64,000 bases of DNA, from assembly GCA_963830385.1 (NCBI GenBank), contig CAWHMD010000005.1, positions 1,984,001 to 2,048,000 of the forward strand, in the 5' to 3' direction. Below the pieces are notes generated by a model, which ran no database searches, was not told where the DNA came from, and worked only from the letters and a program-made list of their open reading frames with translations. Both the position numbers and the translations under genes were made by a program. This DNA comes from Bog-532 sp963830385. Lineage in GTDB: Bacteria > Actinomycetota > Actinomycetes > Streptosporangiales > Streptosporangiaceae. Shown in pieces: positions 1 to 13,698 of the stretch; within the stretch, counting starts at the first letter, position 1; every line of letters begins with the position of its first letter.

Positions 1-1
1 C

Positions 2-249
2 CCGTTCCTGTCGGCCACCGAGGTGCCGAGCTTCCAGCTGGCCGACATGGCCACCCCCACCAGCTACAACCCGCTGGGCGCCAAGGGCATCGGCGAGGCG
101 GGCACGATCGGGGCCACCCCGGCCGTGCAGAACGCGGTGGTGGACGCGGTCAGCCACCTGGGCGTCCGGCACATCGACATGCCCACCTCCCCGCAGCGGG
201 TTTGGAAAGCTATTCAGGCGGCACAGCGGGCCGCAGCGCAGGAGGCGCG

Positions 250-253
<4 letters not shown>
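2..253 (+). CDS. Molybdenum hydroxylase (CO/xanthine dehydrogenase family) large subunit, C-terminal fragment
   Basis: The gene enters from the left edge, and only its last ~83 codons are visible. The segment GAKGIGEAGTIGATPAVQNAV is the C-terminal molybdopterin-cofactor region of the CoxL/XdhB family. It contains the Glu of the GxGEAG motif that acts as the catalytic base in this family. The stop codon overlaps the ATG of the next gene (ATGA), as in a translationally coupled operon with the iron-sulfur and FAD subunits. The substrate (CO, a purine or another aromatic heterocycle) cannot be decided, because the active-site loop that separates form I CO dehydrogenase from other members lies outside the window. 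Confidence 0.9.
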
Positions 254-740
<487 letters not shown>

Positions 741-744
<4 letters not shown>

Positions 745-1553
745 TCCCGGCGCCGTTCGAGTACGTGCGGGCCACCTCGGCCGGGCACGCGCTGGACCTG
801 CTGGCCGAGCACGGTGACGAGGCCAAGGTGCTGGCGGGCGGGCACTCGCTGCTGCCGATGATGAAGCTGCGGCTGGCGGTGCCGTCGGTACTGGTCGACA
901 TCGGGTCGCTGGACGAGCTGGCCGGTATCGCGGTGGACGGCGACGAGCTGGTGATCGGGGCCACCACCCGGCACGCCGACGTGGCCGCCTCCGACCTGGT
1001 CCGGACCGAGGCGCCGCTGCTGGCCTGGTCGGCCGCCCAGGTCGGCGACCCCCAGATCCGCCACCGGGGCACGATCGGCGGGTCACTGGCCCACGCCGAT
1101 CCGGCCGCCGACCTGCCGATGGCGCTGACCGCGCTGGGCGGCACGATGGAACTGCTGGGCCCGAACGGGCCGCGCACGGTCGGGGTCGACGAGTTCTTCG
1201 TGGGTTACTTCGAGACCGCGATGGAGGAGGACGAGCTGCTGACCGCGGTCCGGGTGCCCCGGCTGTCCGGCGAGCCCTGGGGGTATCAGAAGTTCACCCG
1301 CCGGGCCAACGACTGGGCCATCGTCGGCGTCGCCGCCGTGGCCGGTCGGGTTGCGCTGGCCAACATGGGAGCCCGGCCGCTGCGGGCTTCCGCGGTGGAG
1401 GAGGCGCTGGCGGGCGGGGCCTCGGTGGCCGACGCGGCCGCGCTGGCGGCCGAGGGGACCGAGCCCGGCGAGGACATCCACGCCGACCGGGAGTACCGGC
1501 AGCACCTGGCCCGGGTGCTCACCGGGCGGGCGCTGCAGCACCAGGCCGGCTAG
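741..1553 (+). CDS. Molybdenum hydroxylase FAD-binding subunit (CoxM type)
   Basis: Medium subunit, 270 aa, close to the family norm. It has the FAD pyrophosphate loop AGGHSLLPMMKLR (about residues 32-44), the motif IGATTRHADV and the second FAD motif TIGGSLAHADPAADLP, then a CO_deh_flav_C domain. It starts with GTG overlapping the previous stop. Visible gene order is large, 2Fe-2S, FAD (L-S-M), which differs from the M-S-L order of form I cox operons and the S-L-M order of form II. This favours a generic xanthine/aldehyde-type hydroxylase over a true CO dehydrogenase. The stop is followed by about 45 bases before the PadR promoter. Confidence 0.93.
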
Positions 1554-1599
1554 CGGGTCGGCCCGGCCGGCACCGGATCGGCCGGGGGCTTGGAACGGC

Positions 1600-1635
1600 T
1601 TGATACCTAGCATTACAAAGCCTAGAGTTGCAAAG
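1600..1635 (+). promoter_or_regulatory. Leaderless promoter of the padR gene overlapping a tandem 15-bp direct repeat
   Basis: TTGATA (1600-1605) and TAGAGT (1623-1628) are separated by exactly 17 bases, a good sigma70-type promoter. Predicted transcription would begin at about 1635-1637, at the ATG of padR (1637), so the mRNA would be leaderless; no Shine-Dalgarno sequence is visible there. Two adjacent 15-base direct repeats (1606-1620 and 1621-1635, consensus CCTAGnnTTnCAAAG, 3 mismatches) fill the spacer and -10 region. They are positioned to be the autoregulatory PadR site. Promoter and repeats are seen; PadR binding is inferred. Confidence 0.55.
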
Positions 1636-1636
1636 T

Positions 1637-1960
1637 ATGAACCGGGAACGGCTGAAGGGTCATCTGGACCTGTTGCTGCTGTCCGTCCTGTCGGCCGGGC
1701 CAGCCCACGGCTACGCGATCATCACCGCGCTGCGCGAACGGAGCGGGGGCACGTTCGACCTGCCCGAGGGGACGATCTACCCGGCCTTGCACCGGCTGGA
1801 GAAGTCGGGCCTGCTGGGCAGCACGTGGACGGACGCCGAGGGCCGCCCGCGCCGGGTGTACGCGCTGACCAGCCGGGGGGTCGCCGCCCTGGCCGACGGC
1901 ACCGGTGAATGGCGGCGGTTCGCGACCGGCGTCCAGGCAGTGCTGGGGTGGTCCGCGTGA
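1637..1960 (+). CDS. PadR family transcriptional regulator
   Basis: A 107-aa winged-helix repressor. The N-terminal PadR signature is clear: LKGHLDLLLLSVL, then GPAHGYAIITALRERSGGTFDLPEGTIYPALHRLEKSGLL, followed by the winged strand and YALTSRGVAAL. The length suits the short PadR-s2 class with minimal dimerisation helix. A TTG at 1628 is in frame, but the ATG at 1637 fits the promoter geometry. The gene overlaps the next (HAAS membrane protein) by GTGA. PadR-HAAS gene pairs are common in Gram-positive bacteria, usually controlling the membrane partner. Autoregulation through the direct repeats at the start codon is likely. Confidence 0.92.
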   Translation: MNRERLKGHLDLLLLSVLSAGPAHGYAIITALRERSGGTFDLPEGTIYPALHRLEKSGLLGSTWTDAEGRPRRVYALTSRGVAALADGTGEWRRFATGVQAVLGWSA

Positions 1961-2634
1961 CCGCGCACAAGCCCGAGCGCGAGCCGGGGCGTGAGCCGGG
2001 GCGCGAGCCCATCGAGCGGTACCTCGGCGACCTGCGCGGGCGCCTGCGGGTGCGCGACGCCCACCTGATCCTGGCCGAGGCCGAGGACCACCTGCGGGAG
2101 GATGTCGCGGCCGGGCGGGCGGCCGGGCTCACCGAGCACGAGGCCCAGCTCGCGGCCATCTCCAGCTTCGGCTCGGTCCGCTCGGTGCTGCGGGCCCATC
2201 AGCCCCGCTGGCGCCGGGCGGCCGCCCGGCTCAGCAGCCCGGCTCTCGTGGTGCCCAAGGTGGTCGGGTTGTTCCTGGTCACGTTCAGCGTCACCAGCCT
2301 GGTGACCCTGATCGGCCTGCGCCAGCACCTGGTGTCGCCGCACGTGGTGCTGCTCTCGCACCTGATTCCGGGGCTGGTGGGGCTGGCGCTGATCTACGGC
2401 AGCCGCCTGGCGCGCCACCGCGCCCGGTCGGGCGCACCGGCCAAGGTGGCTCACCCGGCTCGGTTTGCGGCGGGCGCGACGCTGCTGTTCGGGGTGGCCA
2501 GCGTGGTCCTGGCCGGGTTCGGGGTGGCCGGAGCGATGCAGCTGTCGGGGCCGATGATCGTCGCCTGCCTGGCCCTGGCCACCGGCTACGCGATCCGGCT
2601 GAGCGTCCTGCGCCGTCAGCGCCGGGCCGGCTGA
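1957..2634 (+). CDS. HAAS-domain integral membrane protein (PadR partner)
   Basis: A 225-aa protein translationally coupled to the PadR gene through a GTGA overlap; GTG 1957 is chosen for that reason. Residues ~10-75 form a soluble helical HAAS-type domain (IERYLGDLRGRLRVRDAHLILAEAEDHLRED, then GLTEHEAQLAAISSFGS). Residues ~85-220 contain about four hydrophobic segments: VVGLFLVTFSVTSLVTLIG, LIPGLVGLALIYG, FAAGATLLFGVASVVLAG and MIVACLALATGYAI. HAAS proteins paired with PadR regulators are thought to act as membrane sensors or anti-regulators of their HTH partner. The specific function is unknown. Confidence 0.75.
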   Translation: MTAHKPEREPGREPGREPIERYLGDLRGRLRVRDAHLILAEAEDHLREDVAAGRAAGLTEHEAQLAAISSFGSVRSVLRAHQPRWRRAAARLSSPALVVPKVVGLFLVTFSVTSLVTLIGLRQHLVSPHVVLLSHLIPGLVGLALIYGSRLARHRARSGAPAKVAHPARFAAGATLLFGVASVVLAGFGVAGAMQLSGPMIVACLALATGYAIRLSVLRRQRRAG

Positions 2635-2705
2635 CACCAGAGGACACCCAGCGGTCGGCGCCGCCTGGCATCCTGGGGCGGACGGCGATCACGAGGAGCG
2701 CAGCG

Positions 2706-3002
2706 ATGTCCCAGTCCCCCGCCAGCTACCAGCAGCCCGGCCAGCAGCGCGGCCAGCAGCGCGCCCCGCTCAGCACCGACGAGGCGGCCCGGGCCGAGCT
2801 GAACTTCGCCCCCTACGTCGCTCAGGCACTGGCCGCCCACGGCCGGTTCCGGGTCAGCGCCGACACCCCCGACATGGTGGAGCTGTTCCAGCGGGTCGCC
2901 CGCCGGGTCGGTGACAGCCTCGGCCGCCCGGTGGTCAGCGTGGCCAACGGCCGGGAGATCACGATCACCTTCGCCCGCGAGGACGACGCGCAGCTGACCG
3001 AG

Positions 3003-3011
<9 letters not shown>
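2706..3011 (+). CDS. Small conserved-looking protein of unknown function
   Basis: 101 aa with ATG and a GAGGAG-like ribosome site about 8 bases upstream (acgaggagcgcagcg). The first 25 residues are Gln/Pro rich and probably disordered. The rest (AELNFAPYVAQALAAHGRFRVSADTPDMVELFQRVARRVGDSLGRPVVSVANGREITITF) reads as a compact alpha/beta domain with no signal peptide or membrane segment. I do not recognise a family. Its 3' end overlaps the convergent carboxylase gene by 9 bases. That it is coding is supported by the RBS and protein-like composition; function cannot be assigned. Confidence 0.6.
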
Positions 3012-8474
<5,463 letters not shown>

Positions 8475-8604
8475 CCGGTAGTCCCCTCCTGCTGACGGCA
8501 TCTACACAGGCTTACTCTTCCTGGTCAGGTACGGATATGTGCAGCAGGAAGCATGTCACGGCTCCCCAGTTGTAGGAACCAGCCAAAGAACTGCCCGCAC
8601 GGCG

Positions 8605-8925
8605 TCAGCCACGGTACGGGTGGGCCGGCAGGCCGGCCACGCCTGGCTCGCACCTGAACACGCTGCCGGCCGCGGGCTCACGGCCGGGCGGCAGTCCCAG
8701 CGCCGATGTCGTGATGTAGAGGGTCCGCAGCCCCGGACCGGCCGTCCGTGGCCAGGCTGCCGCAGAAGAACCGGTCGGCCGGCGGGTGACCGCGCCGCCC
8801 TCGTCGGCGAACAGCACGTCGCCACGGAGCATGTCGACCAGCGCGAGGCGGCCCGACCGGCCGTCCCAGACCGGTCCCTCGCCGTGCTCGCAGCAGGCCT
8901 CGGTGAACTGGGTCACGCTGGTCAC
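8605..8925 (-). pseudogene. SMP-30/gluconolactonase family gene with a large internal deletion
   Basis: The frame starts at GTG 8925 with a normal SMP-30 N-terminus (CCEHGEGPVWDGRSGRLALVDMLRGDVLF, containing the metal-binding Glu of the EGPVW motif). It runs directly into the normal C-terminus (LRTLYITTSALG ... VFRCEPGVAGLPAHPYRG). Only ~106 codons remain of the usual ~290. The central beta-propeller blades, including the Asn and Asp metal ligands, are missing, so the product cannot be an active lactonase. It lies 16 bases downstream of the esterase gene, as the last gene of a co-directional group. The intact paralogue at 45824-46738 shows what is missing. Confidence 0.8.
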
Positions 8926-8941
8926 GGTGATCGCCCGCGCC

Positions 8942-9904
8942 CTAGAGGCCGGCCATGAACGCGAACACCGCGTCGTTCTGGCCGGGCAGGGCCTCGTGGC
9001 CGAAGTCGGGGTAGATCCGCAGCCGTTTCGGGGAGCAGATCTTGTTGTAGGTGGCGTACTGCGAGGACGGCGGGCAGATCCGGTCCTGCATCCCGAGGGT
9101 GAACAGGACCTCGGCGGTGATCCGGTCGGCCAGGTGCTGGACGTCGATGTAGCCGAGCCGGCCGAAAATGAGGTCCGCCCGCTCGTGCAGCGGGTCGTGC
9201 CGGCGGAAGTAGGTGCCGATCTGCTCGTAGGCGCCCTCGTTGGCCAGGTCCATCTCCCACACCCGCAGGTAGTCGGTCAGGAACGGGTAGGTGGGGGCGA
9301 GCCGGGCCACCCGCGGCTCCAGCGCGGCGCAGGCCACGGCCAGGCCGCCGCCCTGCGAGGCGCCGGTGGCACCGACCCGGCCGGCATCGACCTCCGGCAT
9401 CGCCATCACGATGCGGGCCAGCTGCGCGCAGTCCAGGAAGATGTGCCGGTAGAGCAGGTTGCCCGGCTCGTCGTCGAGGCCGCGGATGATGTGGCCGCCG
9501 AGGGTGGTCCCGTCGGTGACGCCGGCGTCCTGGGACGTGCCGCCCTGCCCGCGGCAGTCGAGCGCGGCCACGCAGGCGCCCTGGGCCACGTAGGGCAGCT
9601 TGTCGAACCAGTCGCCGCTGCTGGCCCCGTACCCGTGGAACATCAGCACGGCCGGGTGGCCGGTGCCCGCTCCGCGGGGGCGGACGGACTTGGCGTGTAC
9701 CCGGGCCCCGCGTACCCCGGTGAACGTGAGGTCGAAGCATTCCGCCCCGCTCGCCGGGTGCGGGTGGGCGACCAGGCTGACCGCCGGGTCGACGATGTCC
9801 AGCTCGGCCAGCGCCCCGGCCCAGTAGCTGGTGTGGTCCTCCGGCCGGGGATTGCGGCCGGGGTAGCCGGGAAGCTGGTCCGGCCGGAGGTCGAAGCTCG
9901 TCAC
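8942..9904 (-). CDS. Acetyl xylan esterase / cephalosporin-C deacetylase family alpha/beta-hydrolase (AXE1, CE7)
   Basis: 320 aa, the normal CE7 length (~320). N-terminal signature FDLTFTGVRGARVHAKSVRP, oxyanion region LMFHGYGASSGDW and the RGQGG motif (DCRGQGGTSQD) are present. The nucleophile elbow is GASQGGG, the acid Asp is in GMQDRICPPS and the catalytic His in PDFGHEALPGQ. No signal peptide, so it is intracellular, as expected for CE7 enzymes acting on imported acetylated oligosaccharides. GTG 9904 overlaps the stop of the upstream epimerase-like gene (GTGA). Intact, although genes on both sides carry internal deletions. Confidence 0.92.
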   Translation of the reverse strand: MTSFDLRPDQLPGYPGRNPRPEDHTSYWAGALAELDIVDPAVSLVAHPHPASGAECFDLTFTGVRGARVHAKSVRPRGAGTGHPAVLMFHGYGASSGDWFDKLPYVAQGACVAALDCRGQGGTSQDAGVTDGTTLGGHIIRGLDDEPGNLLYRHIFLDCAQLARIVMAMPEVDAGRVGATGASQGGGLAVACAALEPRVARLAPTYPFLTDYLRVWEMDLANEGAYEQIGTYFRRHDPLHERADLIFGRLGYIDVQHLADRITAEVLFTLGMQDRICPPSSQYATYNKICSPKRLRIYPDFGHEALPGQNDAVFAFMAGL

Positions 9905-10632
9905 CGGGTCACCCCCTCGATCTGGCCGTGCTCGGCCAGCCAGGTCACCGCTTCGTGGAGGGCGTCCAGCGAGCTGTAGCGGGGGGCGTAACCGAGCAGG
10001 CGGGCCGCCTTGGCCATGCTGATGCACGGGCTGTGCCGCAGATGGTTCTCCAGCCCCAGGTGCGGCAGCGCGACCTCCTCGCCCCGGGCCAGGGCGCCGT
10101 AGATGCCGGGCCGGAAGTAGCCGGCCGGGTTGACCGGCAGCCAGCCCGGGCCGACGACGTGCCCCGGATGCAGGACGGTGGCCCGCAACCGCCCCTGGGC
10201 CGCCTCGGTGAGCAGGAACTCCTCGACGGCCGCCTTGTCCACGCCGTACTGCAGGATCGGGCGTCGCGGGGCGTCCTCGGTGACGGGCACCGCGGTGGCC
10301 GGGCCCAGTACCCAGATCGTGCCGCAGTGCAGCAGGTAGGCGGACGACCTGCGCAGCGCCGCGGCCAGGTGCGTGGCCGAGCCCATCGTGTAGCACAGCA
10401 GGTCGACCACGGCATCGGGCCGCAGCCCGGCGACGCGTTCACCGAAGGTGCCGTGCTGCTCTTCCGCGTCTTTGTCCAGTTCGAGTTGCGTGACGGCGGC
10501 CCAGCCGTCGTCGGCCAGGTAGGGCTGGCTCTGGCCGCGGGAGATCGACACGACCTCGTGTCCGGCCCGCACCAGCCGGGGCACCAGGTAGCTGCCGATG
10601 TGCCCGGTCCCGCCTATCACCACGACTCGCAC
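9901..10632 (-). CDS. NAD-dependent epimerase/dehydratase-like protein with an internal in-frame deletion
   Basis: 243 aa beginning with a Rossmann fold (MRVVVIGGTGHIGSYLVPRLVRAGHEVVSISRG); related proteins are usually ~310-330 aa. The segment PGIYGALARGEEVALPHLGLEN is normally followed by a stretch like TxHHVHADDVAxAF and ~70 further residues. Here it joins directly to HLRHSPCISMAKAARLLGYAPRYSSLDALHEAV, the C-terminus. The reading frame is kept, so a shortened protein may be made, but part of the substrate domain is gone. GTG 10632 is chosen because GAGG(A) precedes it by ~8 bases and the Rossmann motif follows at once. Probably a non-functional sugar-nucleotide or sugar epimerase. Confidence 0.75.
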   Translation of the reverse strand: MRVVVIGGTGHIGSYLVPRLVRAGHEVVSISRGQSQPYLADDGWAAVTQLELDKDAEEQHGTFGERVAGLRPDAVVDLLCYTMGSATHLAAALRRSSAYLLHCGTIWVLGPATAVPVTEDAPRRPILQYGVDKAAVEEFLLTEAAQGRLRATVLHPGHVVGPGWLPVNPAGYFRPGIYGALARGEEVALPHLGLENHLRHSPCISMAKAARLLGYAPRYSSLDALHEAVTWLAEHGQIEGVTR

Positions 10633-10690
10633 CTGGCGTCCTCCTGTCTCGTCGGCGACGCTCGTCAGCGACACTCGTTGGCGGCGCAGT

Positions 10691-11650
10691 TCAGCGACCG
10701 GGCTGGAGGGCGGGCCAGACCGCTCCGGCCAGCAGCTCCATGGTCTCCTGGTCGGTGCCGTTGATGCCGACGATGAAGTACTGGGCACCGGCGTCAGCCA
10801 GCGCCCGATAGTGCTTCACCGCACCCTCCGGGGTGGCGAACACCCGCCGGACCGACAGGTCAGCGTCGGGGATCCGGGTGGTCTCCTTCTTGCGGGCCAG
10901 CTGCTCCTCGTCCTCGGCCAGCACCAGCAGGGGCGTGAAGTGTGACCGCAGCACCGATTCATACGGCCGCCCGGCCGCCGCGCAGAAGTCGCGGAGCACG
11001 CCGTACTTGCGGGCCACGTCGGTGACGTCGAAGGCCGATCCGGCCCACTCGTGCGGGGCGAAGTTGCTGACGTCGGCCAGCTCGGCCACCTGCCGCAGGG
11101 TGGTGCGTTCGCCGCCGCCGCCGATCAGCACCGGGACGTGCGGCTCCTGCACCGGCCCGGGGGTCAGCTTCGCCCCGGCCAGCCCGTGGCCGGTGACCTC
11201 TTCACCGCCGAACAGGGCCCGGACCGTCCGCACGGTCTCCTCCATCGCCGCCTGCCGCTGCCCGGTCCGCTCGAACGGCAGGCCCAGCTGCGCGAACTCG
11301 GGCACGTCGTCGCCGATGCCCACGCCCAGCACCAGCCGGCCACCGCTGATCCGGTCCACGTCGGCGGCCTGCCGGGCCAGCATGAACGGGCTGCGGTAGT
11401 AGACGCAGCTCACCATGGAGATCAGCCGGATCCGCTCGGTCGACGCGGCCAGCGCGCCCAGCAGCGTCCAGCACTCCATCAGACGGTTTGGATGATCGAA
11501 CCAGCAGCACGAATCGAAACCCAGCCGTTCCGCCCGGGTCGCGAAGCCCAGATGATCCGGCCAGTCCTTGTTGAAGTTCCCGACCACGCCGAACCGGATC
11601 CGGCGGGCACCTTCGGCTACCCAGGGATGAACTGACCTGCTCTGCGCCAT
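10691..11650 (-). CDS. LLM-class (luciferase-like, probably F420-dependent) oxidoreductase
   Basis: 319 aa, full length, (beta/alpha)8 luciferase-like monooxygenase fold. Seen: IRFGVVGNFNKDWPDHLGFATRAERLGFDSCCWFDHPNRLMECWTLLGALAASTERIRL, then the conserved RISGGRLVLGVGIGDDVPEFAQLGLPF and PVLIGGGGERTTLRQVAELAD (phosphate-binding region). The C-terminal helix region AGAQYFIVGINGTDQETMELLA is present. ATG 11650 has GGGAG 4 bases upstream. It heads a group of minus-strand genes (this gene, epimerase-like, esterase, SMP-30 remnant). Cofactor F420 versus FMN cannot be settled by eye; substrate unknown. Confidence 0.88.
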   Translation of the reverse strand: MAQSRSVHPWVAEGARRIRFGVVGNFNKDWPDHLGFATRAERLGFDSCCWFDHPNRLMECWTLLGALAASTERIRLISMVSCVYYRSPFMLARQAADVDRISGGRLVLGVGIGDDVPEFAQLGLPFERTGQRQAAMEETVRTVRALFGGEEVTGHGLAGAKLTPGPVQEPHVPVLIGGGGERTTLRQVAELADVSNFAPHEWAGSAFDVTDVARKYGVLRDFCAAAGRPYESVLRSHFTPLLVLAEDEEQLARKKETTRIPDADLSVRRVFATPEGAVKHYRALADAGAQYFIVGINGTDQETMELLAGAVWPALQPGR

Positions 11651-11909
11651 GCCACTCCCGTCACCGCAGTCTCGAGAAACCTAACACGAGATGTCTTTTT
11701 TTTATTGTTATCAATAGTCGAGCGAGCGCGTGGGTCGGCGGGCGCGAGTGGGTCAGGGGCGCGGGTAGGCGGGCGCGGGTGGGTCAGGGGCGCGGGCTCG
11801 ACCGGACAGGAGAAGCGTGCGCCGCCCCGCACGGCCAGCCGGACGTGCGGCGCCCCGCGCGATGTGAGGCGTGCCGCGCCCCGCACCGTGCGCGGCAACT
11901 CGGCGGTGG
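11651..11909. other. Intergenic stretch without a gene, containing a tandem repeat
   Basis: No supportable coding frame. It holds an A/T-rich patch (an 8-9 base T-run at ~11693-11703 followed by attgttatcaata) that could serve the LLM gene's promoter or end the upstream fragment, then G+C-rich tandem sequence (see 11737-11798), then sequence rich in cgc/ccc triplets up to the permease remnant. Confidence 0.5.
11737..11798. repeat. Two tandem copies of a 31-bp unit
   Basis: Units 11737-11767 and 11768-11798 begin GGCGGGCGCG and contain GTGGGTCAGGGGCGCGGG; they differ at three positions. A partial, more degenerate copy precedes them. No function is apparent; slippage in G+C-rich intergenic DNA is the simplest explanation. 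Confidence 0.75.
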
Positions 11910-12160
11910 CTACTTGATCGCACCGGCGGTCAGGCCGCGGACGATGTGCCGCTGCACGATCATGTACAGGGCGACGGGCACCAGCGAGAAGACGACCGCG
12001 GCGGCCTGCAGCTGGTAGAGCTGGATGTCCTCCTCGCTGATGAAGGTGGAGATGCCCAGCCCGGCGGTGTAGAGGCCGCGGTTCGTGACGAACGCCGACG
12101 CGAACACGTAGTCTGGCTCGCCCCGCCCACCACAGGCTCATCCGGCTTCTGCAGTGCCAT
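11910..12160 (-). pseudogene. Remnant of a sugar ABC transporter permease (MalG type), internally deleted and frameshifted
   Basis: A good ribosome site (GGGAGA, 7 bases before ATG 12160) starts a permease-like cytoplasmic N-terminus MALQKPDEPVVGGASQ. At about 12113 the sequence jumps, in another frame, to the family C-terminus DYVFASAFVTNRGLYTAGLGISTF ... AAAVVFSLVPVALYMIVQRHIVRGLTAGAIK with a stop at 11910. The missing part is roughly 190 residues and includes the EAA loop. Not functional. It implies that a complete sugar ABC transporter once sat here upstream of the LLM/epimerase/esterase genes. Confidence 0.8.
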
Positions 12161-12435
12161 GTCGTGTCTCCCTTGACCCGATCGTCTCGATCCAGCAGAT
12201 CCTCGTTCTGCGATTTTTCGGCAGCTCGCAGTGCTGGTGAGAGGCGCGACGCCAACCCCCGCAGATCGAAGAAAAGGCAGCATTTAAGGGGGTGCGACAG
12301 GCCCATCACCGCGACGCGGGGGCTCAGTTTTACGTGGCACAGATGAGATAGCAATACCTCAGATATCATATGCCAAATAACGAACTAGTAACGGGCGTCT
12401 TCCGCTGCCGACGGCCAACGGGACAGGAGCAAAGC
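12161..12435. promoter_or_regulatory. Divergent intergenic region upstream of the dehydratase gene
   Basis: 275 bases without a gene, less G+C-rich than its surroundings, between the permease remnant (minus) and the dehydratase (plus). Around 12340-12375 it contains agatagcaata and cagatatcatatgcc, the A/T-rich part most likely to hold the dehydratase promoter. I cannot assign -35/-10 boxes with confidence. The Shine-Dalgarno of the dehydratase (acaggagcaaagc) is at its right end. Confidence 0.4.
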
Positions 12436-13671
12436 ATGAAGGTGACTGGGGTCCGGACGATCCGGCTGCCGGAGCATCCGCAGATGCTGTGGCTGCAGGT
12501 GCTGACCGATGACGGCGTCACCGGGCTGGGCGAGACCTGCCTGGGGCCGGCCACGGTCGAGGCGCACCTGCACGAGACCGTCGCGCCCTACCTGATCGGC
12601 CAGGACCCGGGCAGGATCGCCGCGCACCGCCGGGCGCTGTACGACGTGTTCGTCGGCTATGAGGGCACCGGGGCCGAGACCCGCGGCAACTCCGCGGCCG
12701 ACGTCGCGTTGTGGGACATCGCCGGGCAGGCAGCCGACCTGCCGGTCACCGGCCTGCTCGGCGGCCGGACGCGGGACTCGATTCGGATCTACAACACCTG
12801 CGCGGGCTCCCGGTACGGCCGGGGCAACAAGGGGGCGCTCAAGGCCTCCGACCGCGCCACCGCCGGCGACCGGGGGCTGCCGGAGGAGTCACCGGGCCCC
12901 TATGAGGACCTGCAGGCCGCCATCGAACGGCCGGGTGAGCTGGCGCGGGATCTCCTGGCCCACGGCATCAGCGGGATGAAGATCTGGCCGTTCGACCAGT
13001 ACGCGGCGGCCACCGGCGGCCACGACATCCGCCCGGACGACCTGCGGGCCGGCGTCGCGATCATCGAGCAGATCCGGGACGCCGCCGGGGACGCGATGGA
13101 CGTCCACCTGGAGATGCACGCGCTCTGGCACCTGCCCGCCGCCATCCGCATCGCCCAGGCGGTCGAGCCGCTGAACCCCCTCTGGTTCGAGGACGCGGTC
13201 AAGGCCCACGACCTGGACGCCGCCGCCCGCTTCGCCGCCACCACCACCGTCCCGGCGGCCATGGGCGAGACCCTGGCCGGGCGGTGGACCTTCCGCCGCC
13301 TGATGGAGGCCGGCGCCGCCCGCATCATCATGTTCGACATCGGCTGGGTCGGCGGCCTCAGCGAAGCCGCCGCGATCGCCGCGCTGGCCGAGTCGTACGA
13401 GCTGCCGATCGCGCCGCACGACTGCACCGGGCCGGTGGTGCTGACCGCGGCCACCCATCTGGATATGAGCGTGCCGAACGCCATGGTCCAGGAGACCGTG
13501 CGGGCCTACTACCTCGGCTGGTACGGGGACATCGTCACCACGCTGCCGACGATCGCCGACGGGCAGATCGCACCGCCGCCGGGACCCGGTCTCGGTACGG
13601 CCCTGCGGCCCGAGGTGCTGTCCCGCGCCGACGCCCGCATCCGGACGACCACCGCCGCCGACCTGGGCTGA
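12436..13671 (+). CDS. Mandelate racemase/muconate-lactonizing (enolase superfamily) sugar-acid dehydratase-like protein
   Basis: 411 aa. N-terminal capping domain (MKVTGVRTIRLPEHPQMLWLQVLTDDGVTGLGET) and TIM-barrel domain (GNSAADVALWDIAGQAADLPVTGLLGG). Likely active-site elements: GMKIWPFD on strand 2, HLEMHALW with E-x-H in place of the usual D-x-H/N, WFEDAV, GETLAG and PHDCTGPVV with the strand-7 His. The second Lys of a KxK motif is Trp here (K-I-W), so racemase-type chemistry is unlikely and dehydration by the ManD/GalD-like route is more probable. ATG 12436 has AGGAG 8 bases upstream; a longer in-frame reading from 12370 lacks an RBS. It sits with an SDR pseudogene and a GntR gene, suggesting sugar-acid catabolism. 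Substrate unknown. Confidence 0.85.
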   Translation: MKVTGVRTIRLPEHPQMLWLQVLTDDGVTGLGETCLGPATVEAHLHETVAPYLIGQDPGRIAAHRRALYDVFVGYEGTGAETRGNSAADVALWDIAGQAADLPVTGLLGGRTRDSIRIYNTCAGSRYGRGNKGALKASDRATAGDRGLPEESPGPYEDLQAAIERPGELARDLLAHGISGMKIWPFDQYAAATGGHDIRPDDLRAGVAIIEQIRDAAGDAMDVHLEMHALWHLPAAIRIAQAVEPLNPLWFEDAVKAHDLDAAARFAATTTVPAAMGETLAGRWTFRRLMEAGAARIIMFDIGWVGGLSEAAAIAALAESYELPIAPHDCTGPVVLTAATHLDMSVPNAMVQETVRAYYLGWYGDIVTTLPTIADGQIAPPPGPGLGTALRPEVLSRADARIRTTTAADLG

Positions 13672-13698
13672 CGGTCCCAACGGAGCCGGACGCCGGCT

